DNA of 64,000 bases from Pachypanchax playfairii (lineage: Eukaryota > Chordata > Actinopteri > Cyprinodontiformes > Aplocheilidae), in NCBI GenBank assembly GCA_006937955.1, contig SSNP01000024.1:3020712-3084711 (forward strand). The letters run 5' to 3'. The notes below the pieces were generated by a model that worked only from the letters and a program-made list of their open reading frames with translations, had not been told where the DNA came from and did not search any database. Positions 11,170 to 24,800 of the stretch are shown one piece after another (within the stretch, counting starts at the first letter, position 1; every line of letters starts with the position of its first letter). The position numbers were made by a program, and so were the translations under genes.

Positions 11170-14025
11170 ACAGTTTTACAAGATTGGATTTATTAACTAT
11201 GATACAGATCACATAAGGCCTTGCTGTTTACACCATTCCCACTGAGACACATGACCAAACTCCGCAAATAAAGACAGTTTGTATTTGTCATTTTCTTTTC
11301 ACTATACAGTACTTCATTTTGTTTTTTAAGCCATTTATACCATCAAGACCCCCCCCCTCCCCCTCTGCTCCTCACTCCCCCTCCCATTATTTCTTTATTT
11401 TATTATTTTTTTGTATCATCTTAAATAGTGAGAGATTCTGAGCCCTCTTCCTGGATTTGGAAGTAATCATGCACTATGCTGGGCAGCTCTCTCCATCATT
11501 CACAAACAAACCATTAAAAAATGATTTTAATTATTCAAATAAAACAAAAAGATTCATTTTTTATATCACCTCTCATGACTGAAGGGAATCCCCCTCACCT
11601 GCCAAAAAGCAAACAACTTACCAATAAACAACCATTTGAATATAGTTTTGCTTGTTTCTCGGTTTATTTTAACAGACATCCGTCACCGTTGTTGGATAAA
11701 GTAGTAATGCAGCCATGTTTCATCTGTGACCCCCCCTCCCCCCTCCCCACACACACACATCTCTTTTCGTCAGTCTTTGGCTGCCTCACAGCCAGTTCAG
11801 TATTAATACAATGATGTACAAAAAGGGGGAACGCCACTGGCCGGCGTTCTCACACAAGTACCAGTGGTTACCCCTCCTTCCTCCCTCTGTCTCTCAAATA
11901 ATAATCCCATTCACCCCCCCCCCACCCCGTGGATCACTGGACTAGCTAACGGTGAGGTAAATGACCAGGAGGAGAGCCGCATTCCTCCTAGTTACTTTCG
12001 TTTGGATCCTGCTGGTGTCTGGCCATCTGCCAAGCACAGTCTGCTAACACACACACACACACACACAAGGTAAACGACTAGCTTGGATGGATAAAACCTC
12101 TTTCAGTGGTTGGTTAAAGTTGTATTTTTTTCTAAGAGCCAAATGCTGAGACGCCATTTAGCTTTCAGTCAAAAACACGCGCAGGAACAAACAAACTCGC
12201 TTCGATCAGGACTCGGCCATTCACCTCCAGCCACATCTTTGCTGGTTTCTACGGCAACGGCAGGCTCGGCTGAGGAATTTTTGCGATGCTCCTCTCCGGT
12301 CATGCAGTCAGGCGGATGAATGAATGAATGGACTATCTGTTCTCTTCTGCTGTCTCTCTCTCAGAATCAAACTGTCTCTTTTGGACAGAGCGCGACTCGG
12401 GCTCGAAGTGGTGAGACAGTGGTGGTAAAGACGACTCGGATGTGAAGCGGCTGCACTCAATCACATTGAATCTTGAGCCTGATTTAAGTCTTCACTCCAG
12501 AAACTAACTCCATGGTCGATGCTAAGGCTTGTACCAGTGGTTGAAAAACATTTTCAAGGTTAAAACGTCTCCTACCGGTCATGGCTTGTGTATTATGCAG
12601 CTACACACTCTGGACCTTTATAATTGATCATTTAATTCATTATGATGTCACTAAAGCATCAACTCGACAACTGCACCAATAAAATAATCAGATGCTACAA
12701 AGTCCACAGTAGGGAACCGGTGCTACGCCCATGCAGGTGTGGAGATGATGCATCTTTCTTCCACTAGATGTCAGTGGTGCGCTCCCAGAGAAGAGGCGAG
12801 CAGGGTGGACTGACAGAGTGGCCGTCACTTTACGGCAGCTTCAACTGAAAATGTGCCTACAAAGTGCTAGAAAAGTGCTTTTTGAACAAGGTCCTTGATA
12901 TGAAAAACTGCAGCACTGACTTGCCTAAAAAAAAAAAAAAAAGAAAAAAAACCCCACCACAGCATGAAAAGAAGTAACACGACAGGTTCAGGTCCAACAA
13001 TGGAATTATCCCCACCATCTGTCAAACTAAAAAATACAGCTTACACAAAAAGGACACGGAATCAGGTGGAGTCTGACAAACGAACAGCAGTATATTTTCA
13101 TATCAAATCCTTTTGAAATTCAGATTCAGACCAAATTGTGAAAAAAAAGAAGAAACATTTTTGGTTGGATTTCACTTTAAAAGCACAGAGAGTGAGGGTA
13201 AAGTTCAGGAGACTGGAAGGAGCCTTCCCAGAAAGCAAAACAGCACCCAGAATCCTTCACTCCAACTTGCTGCCCAGTAGATCCAGTTTGGTGAGATTTT
13301 TTTTCGGTTCTTGGCCTATTGCCACGATTAAAACTGATTTTGTCTGTGTATATGACTGTGTGTTTGTAAGAGGCTGACAGATAGGAATTTGTAAGTGGCC
13401 AGGGACAGAACATCCTGTCGAGTGAGTAGTAACACGTGTTTGTTGCACAAGTCGTCTCTGTACAGTGAAATAAACAAACGTATTGGGGTCTGCCAGCCGC
13501 AGCCTGCGTCCCGCTCGGTGCTACAGAACGTGCGCTGGTTGCTAATTTTCCAACATGATCAGAGACTAAAAAGACGGTCCCACTGGCTACTGGATGTTAG
13601 TGTAACAGAGTTCACATACCCCTCAGTTCTTCACCCCCCCGAGTCCCTACGACAACTACAGGCAACGTGTCGCCTCTGATGTGTGTGTGAGGCGAAGAGC
13701 CTGGATGAAGTGCGACAGAGAAAAAGAGATAAAGATCCTAATAACAGTTCAGACGCTCTTACATATTTCTGTCCTGAGCACTTGTCCATCTTTGTTTTTT
13801 GTTTTTTTTTGTTTTTAAGACAGCAGCAGAGGCTCAGATCCCTCCATCTTCTCCCAAACGTGTCGTTTCTCCCTGTACATACTGCATCTCTCCCAATTTT
13901 CACTTCCTATCGCTGCTTCCTCTTTTTTCTCTTCCCTTCCTTCAAAAGTCTGGACCGTTGAGTGAATCGTGTCACTATCTGCTCACTTCTTCTTCTTCTC
14001 TCTCCTCATTCCCTTGATCCCTGGT
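11170..14025 (-). other. arhgap35: arhgap35 3' UTR (predicted)
   Basis: This continues from the stop codon at 14028-14026 to a cleavage site predicted at about 11165-11180, some 2.85 kb. No splice signal is needed to reach the poly(A) signal. It contains C-rich runs, a short CA repeat (about 12050-12067) and a T-run near 13795-13815. A further AATAAA on the minus strand near 11391-11400 could give a slightly shorter form. A long 3' UTR is usual for this gene family. Confidence 0.6.
11189..11194 (-). promoter_or_regulatory. poly(A) signal AATAAA of arhgap35
   Basis: The minus strand reads GTTAATAAATCC, followed about 20-30 nt later by a GT-rich element (TGTTTGTTGTGTC). That is the normal arrangement of hexamer, cleavage site and downstream element. 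Confidence 0.65.
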
Positions 14026-14509
14026 TCACAGCGTGTGTTGTTCAGCTGGGGGGTGGTGGGGGTGCAGAGAGGGCGGCAGCAGGGCAGGGATTGTAGACTG
14101 GGGAGTGGGAGGTGGGGAGTGTGATGGGGACTGATGCTGATGATGATGGTGGTGGTGGTGATGGTGGAAAGGAGGACCATAATGTGGAATGACAGGAGGA
14201 GTGGCTGGGAGGACGTAGGGAGTCGGAGACGGAACTGGTGAGGACAAGTGACCTCCAGCCATGCAGGAGTAGGCCGAAGTTCCTCCTCCGGACAGCGTGG
14301 AGGTCGGGGAGCCGGCGAAGCTGTCGGTCAGCGGCTGATTGTAAAAGAAGAACGAGCACTGGGAGATGAAATTCTCGATGATTGTCTGGTAGGTGCGGGT
14401 GGCGGTTAAAGCGTCCATGGTGGTGAAGTCTGGTCTCATGAGTGTGGGCCAGAAACAGATGGACAAGTTGTCACTGGTCATCAGATTCAACTTACTGTTC
14501 TGGCTCACT
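14026..14509 (-). CDS. arhgap35: arhgap35 coding exon 6 (residues 1397-1557, stop)
   Basis: Acceptor TTTCTTAG|AGTGAGCC, then VSQNSKLNLMTSDNLSICFW, the end of the RhoGAP domain. After that comes a low-complexity Ser/Pro/Gly tail with nine consecutive His (residues 1512-1520; 14166-14140), the Ser-Pro cluster SPSHSPPPTPQST, and the end PPAEQHTL, stop TGA 14028-14026. The conserved SPPPTPQS and terminal HTL identify the p190A tail. Confidence 0.96.
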
Positions 14510-15784
14510 CTAAGAAACAAAAACACACGAAGAGAAGAAAAGAAATGCTTCATATGTTCTTCAGATGATTCAATTCTCTGCAACGTTTTAAGCTTCCAGA
14601 TAAAACAGTCAAGGTTAAAACATTTGTAAATGGGACTAGAGTTTCACAGTGGGCGGAGCTAATGAAGCAGAAATAATGTCCAAATCCTGACTAATAGAGA
14701 TTTCTTCAAGGTCTGCTTTAATATCTGAATATTTTGACTAATGTCAGTTTTGTACAATGATCTCTAGAAGCTTTTGTTTATTCTACACTACAAAGTAACC
14801 TCTGAGTTGAATCGAGCAATGCTGTGCACGGGGAAAAAAAAATCAGCTTACTCATGGATGCTGCCGCTCGCTGCTATTTACTGCAGAGTAGAAGCAGCAA
14901 GAGGTGTGCCGACCGCGGGGAGAAACACCCTGCTTCCACAGTGCACTCGCTGTGTTGTTAGATTTGTTGCTAAGTGCTTTTTAAAAACAAAAGCAAGTTT
15001 GAAAAGCCCCAAATTTGCAGTAAAATCGGCTGGATGACGTGGACAAATTCACACTTAAACATGCAGATTATCCACATCCAGGTCCAGCCTGTAGTAAATG
15101 TGTTGTAGTAATATTAAGCAGTTCTTTAAAAGATGGACGACACATCTCACTCAATTTCTGTGGTTTAAAACTGAAGCCATGATATCCCGTTTACAGGAGA
15201 GGCCTAAACCAGTCAGGTCCACTACTCACATGGGATAAACACAGACTGAGTAAAAACCCTTAAATAACATGGGAATGGTTGTTACATATAGATATTATCC
15301 CCAGCAGGTCATTCGATGGGGCGACCGGAGGTGCGTTCAGCTCAGATCGACTCCATCACTCACTTGTTCAAATGGCTGATGACATATTTGAAGAGCTCGT
15401 AATTCTCCCTGGGAAAGCGTCGCAGGACATCTTTCATCGCCTGGAAGCGCTGCTCCTGATCGTTGATCTCTGAATGGCGGTAAAGAGAGACTAGAGGTTA
15501 GAAGGAGGGAGGAAACCAGGCTGAAAGGAGAGATTAGAGGAATTTCAGCAAAAGGCTGCCTGGGGAGGTAAAAACGAGGGATGGAGAGAGTACAAGGATA
15601 AAGAATGGTTTTAGCTTTCAAATAATCTGCACCAGACAAAGTCATTTCACCCAAAAAACAGTCCAAAATCCACACAAAACACTAATCATGTAAAGAGACT
15701 CAAAACTACAACCATAAGGAAAAAAAAACATGAAACAAAGATCCACATTTCACTGGGGAAACACAACTTCCATACACCCATTTC

Positions 15785-15854
<70 letters not shown>

Positions 15855-18800
15855 GTGTGTTAAAACCCGACGACAACAAGGAATGAGTCAGAAAACCTGA
15901 CGTCACCATCCTGTGGGTGTGTGTGTGTGTGTGTGTGAGGCAGCGCTGCAGCGAGAACAGCAGATGTTCTCCTCCACATCGCAAACACAATTTACAAGCA
16001 AAGAACCCGACGCCGTATTCCCACGATGAGGTCAGCGGGAATCAGAAACAGATTGGGTGAGTTCTCAGAACCTCCGTTCCTCCTGCTGCACAGAAATCAT
16101 CGCTGATCAAAACTTCACTTCCTGCAGCTTATTTGAAGTATTGTTACTGTGGCAACATCAACCCAATCCTCGCTCTCCCATCCTTCTGTCTGCTAAATCA
16201 ACTCTAATTCGGAGAGTGTTGAACCTCAAATATAATTTGCTGCATATAAAAAAAATAAAAAGTTGTGCCGTCTTCGTTTTTCCTCTTTCTGCTGCTGCGG
16301 CACAAACTGCAGGAGGTTTATCGGGTCTCTGTCACGGCTGAAGGGTCTCGCTGGAGCCATTGAAACACTCGCATGCTCGTGCAAAGCTCAGTGAGTGACA
16401 GCAGCCGCGCAGCCTGTGGGTAAACCGCCGTACGCGACGCTTTAAATCTCCATTTTGTCAGATTATGGGACACAAAGAAAAAAGGCGAGGCTGTGGAGAA
16501 AACAGGAGCGACCTCGTTTATTGACATCCCTCCATCACCTTGTGCCTTCATCTCCACAAAACATGAAACAGTTTCCTCTTCATCACTTCCTCCTCTCGTC
16601 CCTCTGGTTTTAGAACCGAGCAGCCGACCTAATTCTGGATGGATTTGGATTTTAGGAGTTTAGCTTGTTAGGCTGAAGTAAAGTTGCAGGATTTTGGGTA
16701 AAATCCTGTAACTCCCCCCCTTCCATCTTGCAGCCCCAGGACTTACTGAAGGCCTCGACCAGCTCTGCCTGCATGTTGTAGGGCACCAGAGGCTCCGGGA
16801 GCTCAGAGAAAAATGCTTTCAATGCTCCCGCCACTGAGTTGATGGTGAAGTCCTTCTCCACTAAGTCGAGGGCGTGGTCTGGAGGAAAAACAAAAACAAA
16901 CAACAACATTCATCATTTCTTTATAATATAACATTCTGCTGGGTAACTAAGAGCTGCAGAGATAATGAGGAAGCTACTTTGCCCTGAACCACCCACAGGA
17001 ACACTACAGCTCTCCATGATTATACAAGTCTGCAGCGCCAGAGACCTTCACCTGTTGGACAAGGCACCCCATTAGACACCCCCACCACATTAAACCAAAA
17101 CCACTAAGGAGAAGTGAGCAATGACCTGAAAGTGATCGGGCCTCATTCTTCATCTAATGTCCAGTTCTGGTCCTCGAGGGCCACGATCCTGTATGTTACA
17201 TACCTGATTCAGTTCAATCACCTGTTCAGCCTTTCCAAGTTCTGCAGAAGCCTGGTGATCCCACTGATTTAAACCAGGTGTGTTTTCACTGTGTGACAAG
17301 TTTTCAGACAATAACTTTTTGGGGACTGTTATATCTTCAGTACTTTCTACAGATTGGACTAAAGAAACGTTGCCTGTTCTGAAAGGCTGCTGGTAACACG
17401 AGACCTAAAGATTCAAATCAAGTCGTCTGATTTTAGCCTCTCTGTGTCTGAACAGTTTACATGTGGCTCAAAACAAACCTCCCTCTAAAGATCTTTGTGT
17501 ATTGAAAAAACAAACCGAATCTAAAAAGTCTGATTATTTATTTAGAATAAAAGAACGTTTTTTCTCCTTTATTTTATCTGGTGTGTTATTGCAAAAAGTT
17601 TTATAAAGATCACGAATGTTTGTGATAAATACACAGTAACGTGGTTACCACTGAGTGGTTGATTTTAAGTGTACCACCACTTGCAAACAAGCAGAAACCT
17701 TTTATTAAAACAAACAGATTAAACTGATTATTATAGCGTTCTGGAGAATTATTTGTGAAAGAAAATATATTTTAATGAACGAGGCATTTTTTATTTTAGA
17801 GCTCCAGCAAAAGTCTTAAAAGAGCATCTGGGTGTCACAGTTTTCAGGCTCAGTTCTTTCTGGTAGATTTTTCTCCTAAAATAAGTTTTCTAAACCTTCA
17901 GGGAGCTGAATGCAGTTTTCAGTGCAGATCTGCAACGCTGTAATTTTCACCCTTAATTGTCTTGTCCCATCAGCTGGAGGCTCAGAATGATTCAGTGCAG
18001 CTTTTCAACTCTGATTACCTGGATTGAATTTAACCTCAGCCAAGCGTGGACACACACACACACACACACGCACGCACGCACACGCATACACACGGGTAAG
18101 CTATCTTGCTCTGCTATCTATCATGACAACAACATGCTTCATTAACCAAACCAATCTGGAGGCAATTAACTGCCCACACCAGACAGACGCTTGCAAGGAG
18201 ACACACACACTGGGAGCGTTTGAACACGTGTGATGATGCACACCAGAGCAGGTAGATGATTACTGGGGCAGCCTAAAATGAACACAAGGCCTATTAATCC
18301 CCCCCCGCCTGATTCAAGGAAGTCATGTTTCTTAAAAACAGATGCTTATTTAATTCTACTGCATTTTTCTTTACATTCATCTACTGATCCTGCAGGTGAA
18401 GGATGTTAACACACGTATGAGTGAGAAAAACACTCACCTTGTTCGAATTGTCGCTGCATGCTCTCGATCTCAGCCTTGTTCCCACAGACCCTGTAGATTC
18501 CCTCCGTGCTAAAACCTTGACCAAGCAGAGAAACAGCACAGCCGTCAGTTCAGCTTATTTGCCAAAACCGGTTTTCGACAGGTATGTCACCTGAAAAACG
18601 CCGTCATGGATTCTAGTTACAGGGCTGCACCCTGACAGGCTGAGGAAGTAGAGCTACTTCTGCTTCAGTCTCAGGTGGGATCTCCTCCAACCTAATACAC
18701 TATTAACTCTATTTCTTAAAGCCATAAAGAACTCCTGCAGGTCTGCTACAAACTTAAAAGCAGGTGCATTGTGGGGAAAAGACAAGACTGCCTCAGCATC

Positions 18801-21800
18801 CTGGTAAGTGAAAATGGCTGAAGAAAACGCACATTTCACATTATTGTTATGACAATTAGTCACAGAATATTAACATCCTTCTCAGACAAAAGAAAAAAAA
18901 CTTTTCACTTATGATTCATTTTAAATTTTAGAGTTTGACTGGATTTTTTTCTATAAGACTAGTAAGCGATTGGCCATTTTAGGAAGCAAATGTGTGTTTG
19001 TTTTGAGCTCATAAATGTTTTTGGTTTGATCTTCATACATGCATTCTCAGTAAATCAAATATATATAGGAATTGGTTGTATTGCACAACCTGCTGCTTAT
19101 CTCTCTAATGTTTTAGGACTATACAGGCCAGTAATGATGACATCATCAAGGGACTGGCTTTAGTTAGAGTTCACTGATCATGAACATGTTCAGTTAGATG
19201 TCATCAACATACATAATTACAAAACACTGAAAGTCAGTCACTTTAGTGGCTGGCTGCAGTGTTGGTTTAAGTCCCGCCCCCTGCATCTGTAAACCAATGG
19301 GACATTTTCCTGGCTGAAATAAAAATACACCTCTCATCATTTTTTTCCCAGATGTTGATTAAAGTGGATTTATTTATCTCGCTGCTGCAGGTTCAAATAT
19401 TCATCCTGCTAACATGTTGCAGACTCTGGTTAGTAAAACAACACGGCAGCATCTGTAGATGGAGCTGAATCTTCCATATTTCTATGTATTAACGGTTAGA
19501 TCAGAATAAAATTAAAATATTCAGCTCATCTGGGTTTTGCCAAGTTTGGACTGTTACTTTAACTAAAAATGTTCATGACCTTCTCACTGGGCTTTCAGTA
19601 TCCGTGGGAACACAACATTGTTCTCATTTGTCTTCTTTAAGTACAAATTTTCAGCATTTCTAATAAAAACTGACATTCAAAAACTCAGTGAAGAGATTGA
19701 AAGTGTCACCACATACAATTCAAGGGCTGATCACGGTCAAATATCAACAAAATGAACCAGAACTCTCAGGAACAAAAAGGAGTGACCATCATGAAACTCA
19801 GGATTTTTATAAAGTTTTATATTTTAATCAATTTTTCCAACACCTTGTATTAAAATGAATAACTTGAACAAAAGTTGTGAATTTATATCCAGAATGGTTG
19901 AAAAAAGAAAAAAAAACATGTTCATTTAGACATTTTTTTCTATTTTTATTTATGAGAGTGGCAGAAAACTAAATAATAGTAACAGCAAATAATTTTGTAT
20001 AATTAAAATGCTCACAGCATGACACTGAGGGAGCCAGTTGAATTTTATTCATTAAGCCAATTATTGTTTTTATAACCCCGTTTTATTACGTTCTGATTGA
20101 GTTACTGTTATTTGTTGAACTGATTATTACCAACGACCCATATAAACTCACATCTTTCATTTCATGAATTGCATATAAGCTTTTTAACACTTGTTAACTT
20201 GATAGTCCCGAGCCTCAAACACTTAAATCACTCAGTATGCTGTATAATTAATTTCAGTTAATTTTTTCAATTAAAAAGCCCAAAACACAAAGAAACAAGT
20301 TAAAGTGGGACAATGACATAAATTAAAGGCACGCAGCTTATTTTGATTAAGCAATACTTTTTCAAATTTGCAAAAAAGATGTTTTGATCTCCCGTCCTTG
20401 AGTTTTTTTCTTCATTCAAACTCGGGGAGACAAAGACTATTCCGATGGGAGCAAGGCCTACAGGCAGTGGCAGAGGGAGGAAAAAAAAAAAAAAAAAAAA
20501 AAAAAANNNNNNNNNNAGAGGGAGGAAAAAAAAAAAAAAAAAAAAAAAGAAGAGAAAGGGAGCGGCTGGGAGGAAATAAGAGCGCTCTCAGTTAAGGCAT
20601 ACAGCATCGATCTACTCCTCCTGCCAATCAATTACCCACAAAAGCTGTGCTCGCCAGACGCTTGGAAAACAGGGATGAGAGGACAGATAACAGGAAGGAG
20701 TAGTGCTGCAGTGGCGGAGGAGTGGGAGAGTGAAAGATAGGGTCGGAGAAGAACTTAAGGAATGAGAAAGATAGCAGGGGAACGTGACATCGCAGGAGTG
20801 AGATTCCAACTGATGAAAGAGGGAATGAGAACAAAATAAAGGGATTAAGATAAGGAAGGAAACAACAAAGCATCTGGAAAGAAAATTAAATGAGAGTCAC
20901 GAGAGTCTAAAACTGTGAGGCGGGTAGAAAAGTCAGTGAAGGGGAAAATAAAGGTGAGCTGTATAAAACTAAAAAAAAGTTTACATTTCTAGAGCTGATT
21001 CTTTGAATCTGCATAGAATTTATGAAACTAAATACATTGGGCCAATGAAAGTGTTGCTATTGGTGGTGTCTTCACGACTCTAACAGCACCACACACCAGT
21101 GGGGCTGCACACTTTAAGAGAGCGGGCACTGAAAGCTCTTTGGCTTTAAGGCTGCATGTCTGAGGATGTTGCTGCCTGACACGGTACCAGCTGATCCCAC
21201 ATCAGCTCAGATCCCAGCCTCTTTCTGCGTTGTGCAGCCCAGAGGCGGATTTCATAGTTCACCATGGAGACAGGCCGACGCTGGGTGCTGCCCTTTTCGT
21301 CGCTATGGAGGCTCCCACCGCCAGCAGATATGCCTGCGCATGCTAACACACATACATCACCACGGTGCTCCTGAACACAGCACCCTGCGACTGCCGAGCA
21401 CAGAGACGATAACAGCAGTAACAAAGGGCTGATTTGAAATGGCTGCTTTTCTACAAGCTCAGAATTCTCCAAAAAGATAAAACATGTTTATTCTAATTAT
21501 TATCATGAACAAAAGAGAGAGCTGAAGCACAAAAAAAAGAGACGGAAGAGAAAGAATACTTCATAATAGAAACAATAAAAAATAATTAGACTTTTTAAAT
21601 GGCTCTAACACATAATGACTCTATAATTTCATAATAAAAATACAAATAAAAAACATTTATAAAACAAATATACAAATGTAATGTTTGTATTTCAGTTCTA
21701 CACAAGCAGCACTGATCTGTAACCATTTCCAAACTATTTTAAATAAAATATTTTGTGAACCAAACAAAAGGTAATTTTCTCCAAACAATGTGGAATCACA

Positions 21801-24800
21801 TTAAATCTAAACCTCTAAATGTGAATTCAACAATCCTCAGGTGATAAATAATCGATTGTATCCATCAGCTGGTGATTGTTCCATGCTGACAATAAATGCA
21901 GCATTTTGTTCAGTTGTGATACAGCATTGTTCCTAGCATCATATGAAACCTGCCGCCCAGTGCCTTTTGTACATCACAAATCCAGTCTTTTTCGGATTAA
22001 TTTTTGCATCTGCTACTGATTCACAGCAATTTGAATGTAGAAATACTCAGAAATGCAATTTTGAGCTTAATTTTCTTAAGATACGTCCTCTAGCATCAAA
22101 AAAATGCCACAAGAACATGTTAACGCCATGAAAAACATGATTTTCATAGAGGTGGGTCTTAAAGTGATGGCGGTTCAGGTGTACTTCATATCTGAAGCCA
22201 GCTGATCAAAAGCACCTTCATCAAAACTCTAATTTAAAATGTAAAATCAGATAATGACACGTTTAGTTAGTGCTGTAAATAAACTACAGGGTTTTTCTTG
22301 TGTTGGTTAGATCAGCGGAACAAACTAAACAAAAACTACATTTCCTCTGTAGTGAAAGTGAAGGTGCAGAGCTGCAGGGCAGAACATCACCTGGAAGCTC
22401 CTTTGCTAAAATACATCCTGACACAAGCACACTCAGCATCCTGGTGAGAGGAAGGACGACGAGCAGTGAAGGAGAAATGTAGAGATGAAGAGAAAAACTA
22501 GAGTGAGATATACTCGAAACTCAGAGATGACAAAAACAAAACAGGGTTCCGGAATAAATTACATGTGACAAATGTAGGTATTCATAAAGATAAATGGGAA
22601 CAGATGATCAGAGGAACAAAGTAGAGACAAAGAGAATAAGGAAGAAGAAATTACATGAGGAGAAATACTGAAATGAAACACACACATTTAACCGGATGAG
22701 TGCAACAACCATGTATGTAAATGCAGTTTTCTCCCCTTTTATCCAGCAGTAACTGCTGTGGCTGCTCCAGTTAACATCTGAACAGGGAGAGGCAAAATCA
22801 AACGTGATGCCTTGTTATCTAGAGCTTTGCCCCTACATGGAGGAAGGAGGCGGATGTTTTGTAAGGCCACAGTAATCCTCAAATACAGAGACTTTAATCA
22901 GGCCAGAGATTACACTGGAATGCACAAGCATGTCAGAGAGCAACAGCAACTTCATGAGAAAATGAAAATGAAAAAAAAAGGTATTGGAAAGAGAATTTTA
23001 AGCAACAAGTGAGCACATCAAGAGTAAAATATGCTTTATTAGGATGAGTAAGTGAAGGATTTCAGTGTCTAAACTCAACCAGGAATAAGAGCACAGCCTT
23101 TACATCAGCATCACATCTGGTTTAGGTTAACAGCTGGTGGCAGGGTGGGAAGCAGGGTGGGAAGCAAGCTGGCGATCCGGTGGCAGTGGGGCACCAGGAC
23201 GGCCTGGCAGAGAGTCTGGAATCAGGACAACAGGTTCGAAAGCTTTGGAGAAGCTGTCTGAACACATCTGTGCTCATCTGTAGACTGAACACAAGTCAGC
23301 ACAGACAATGACGCACATTAATCTGAGTAATCAAGAGTTTTTTACACATGTAACTGCTGGTCCTTGTTGTCATAATTCCACTGACGGGACTCTGGCTTTC
23401 TGGAGGCTTTTCCTTTAATCAGTGTGAAAATAAAACATTGGGACGAGATAATCGTTTCCAATTATTTTGTCAAGTTAAATCAGAGGACTCAAAACTCTGC
23501 AGCAACTTTATCCTCCGCAATGCTCGAATGTATAGAAACTATAGTTAAATTTGGTGTGAAGAGCAGCTTCCTGTAACTCTTCTTCGGCTGCTTTTCTTAC
23601 AGATGTATTATTTTGACTGTAGCAAGGCCTATTGGTTAGGAGGAGGACTGCAGGAAGCGCCTCAGAGTGCGTCGGCTCGCTTGCTCCATTACCAATGGAC
23701 AATCTTTTATAGTCTGATAAATGCCCAAAATGTCTTTAATAACAGAACTCTTAAAAATGACATCAGCCAAATCCATCAACACATGTGGTAGCTTTTATTA
23801 CGCTGGCACCCGAGAGCGCAGCAGCCATCGGAGGGAGGGGGAGAAAGCTGGAGCCCATAAAAGTTCATGTTGGGCAGTTTGTAACCAACTCCAGGACTCA
23901 TGACGAAAGAACAAACCGAACAGCAGCTGAGAGGAGACTGTCGAGAGCTTGTCAACTACAAAGACATCAGATATATAACACCTGCTCCTGTGGGTGTGAG
24001 CCCTACAAACACACCTTCTGATCAGCTTCAACTGAAATTAACATGTTAAACTAAAACTTAAAACACATATATGGCTGATGTTTCTCTAATTAAAGTAAAA
24101 AAGGTTCAAAATATTAATTATAAACCCTAAAATACTCTAAATTACATGCAGTAACGAGATTATAAAAGGTCTCTCTAGGCAGATGGTAACATAAATCAGA
24201 AAGAACTACAGGTATTTGAAAATTAACACTACTCTGTCCTATTTTTTACATCCACAGTTCACGTCCTTGTAGGTGATGACGTGCAAACATTTATCAGACT
24301 TCAACAGACATTAAGAAACATTGGGTTTTAGGAGGATTACAAAAAGGAACAATTCCTGCAGAAGGGAGTTCAGCTCCCGAGTTCAGATAAGAAATTATTC
24401 GCTAAAATTACAAGTTATTTGACAGAAAATAACAGCCTGTGAGGTGCCATTAAACATGTGCACTGAGAAGGAGATTCTTACCTGTCATCTCAATGAAACG
24501 GATGCATTTCTCGATGAAGACTGGGATCGGTCTCTCGGGAGTGATCACAGCAGTTAGCGGTATGCCGAAGTAGTTGCTTTCAATGGGTTTGGAGTTGGAA
24601 TGTCTGGGTTTGGGTCGTGGTTGTTTCTGACAACAACAACAACAAAAACAAGTTACAGGAACAATCACAGAGAGGAAAACAATATTATCTGAGACAGAAC
24701 CAGGTCATATGGTTTTAAACTGAGACTGGAGACATTCCTTTAAAAGTGGTTTAACTGTACGAGACCATGAAGGTCATGACCTTATTTCAAAGTTATGTTT

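Noticed and set aside
14042..14359. 105-codon ORF on the minus strand
   Set aside because: Alternative frame of arhgap35 exon 6. Its Ser/Pro richness reflects the low-complexity tail.
15337..15675. 112-codon minus-strand ORF over exon 5
   Set aside because: It reads through the exon in the wrong frame and continues into the introns. The spliced frame gives the conserved RhoGAP sequence.
21146..21472. Opposing ORFs of 108 and 88 codons in intron 2
   Set aside because: Overlapping on both strands in a GC-richer patch, with no domain or splice sites.
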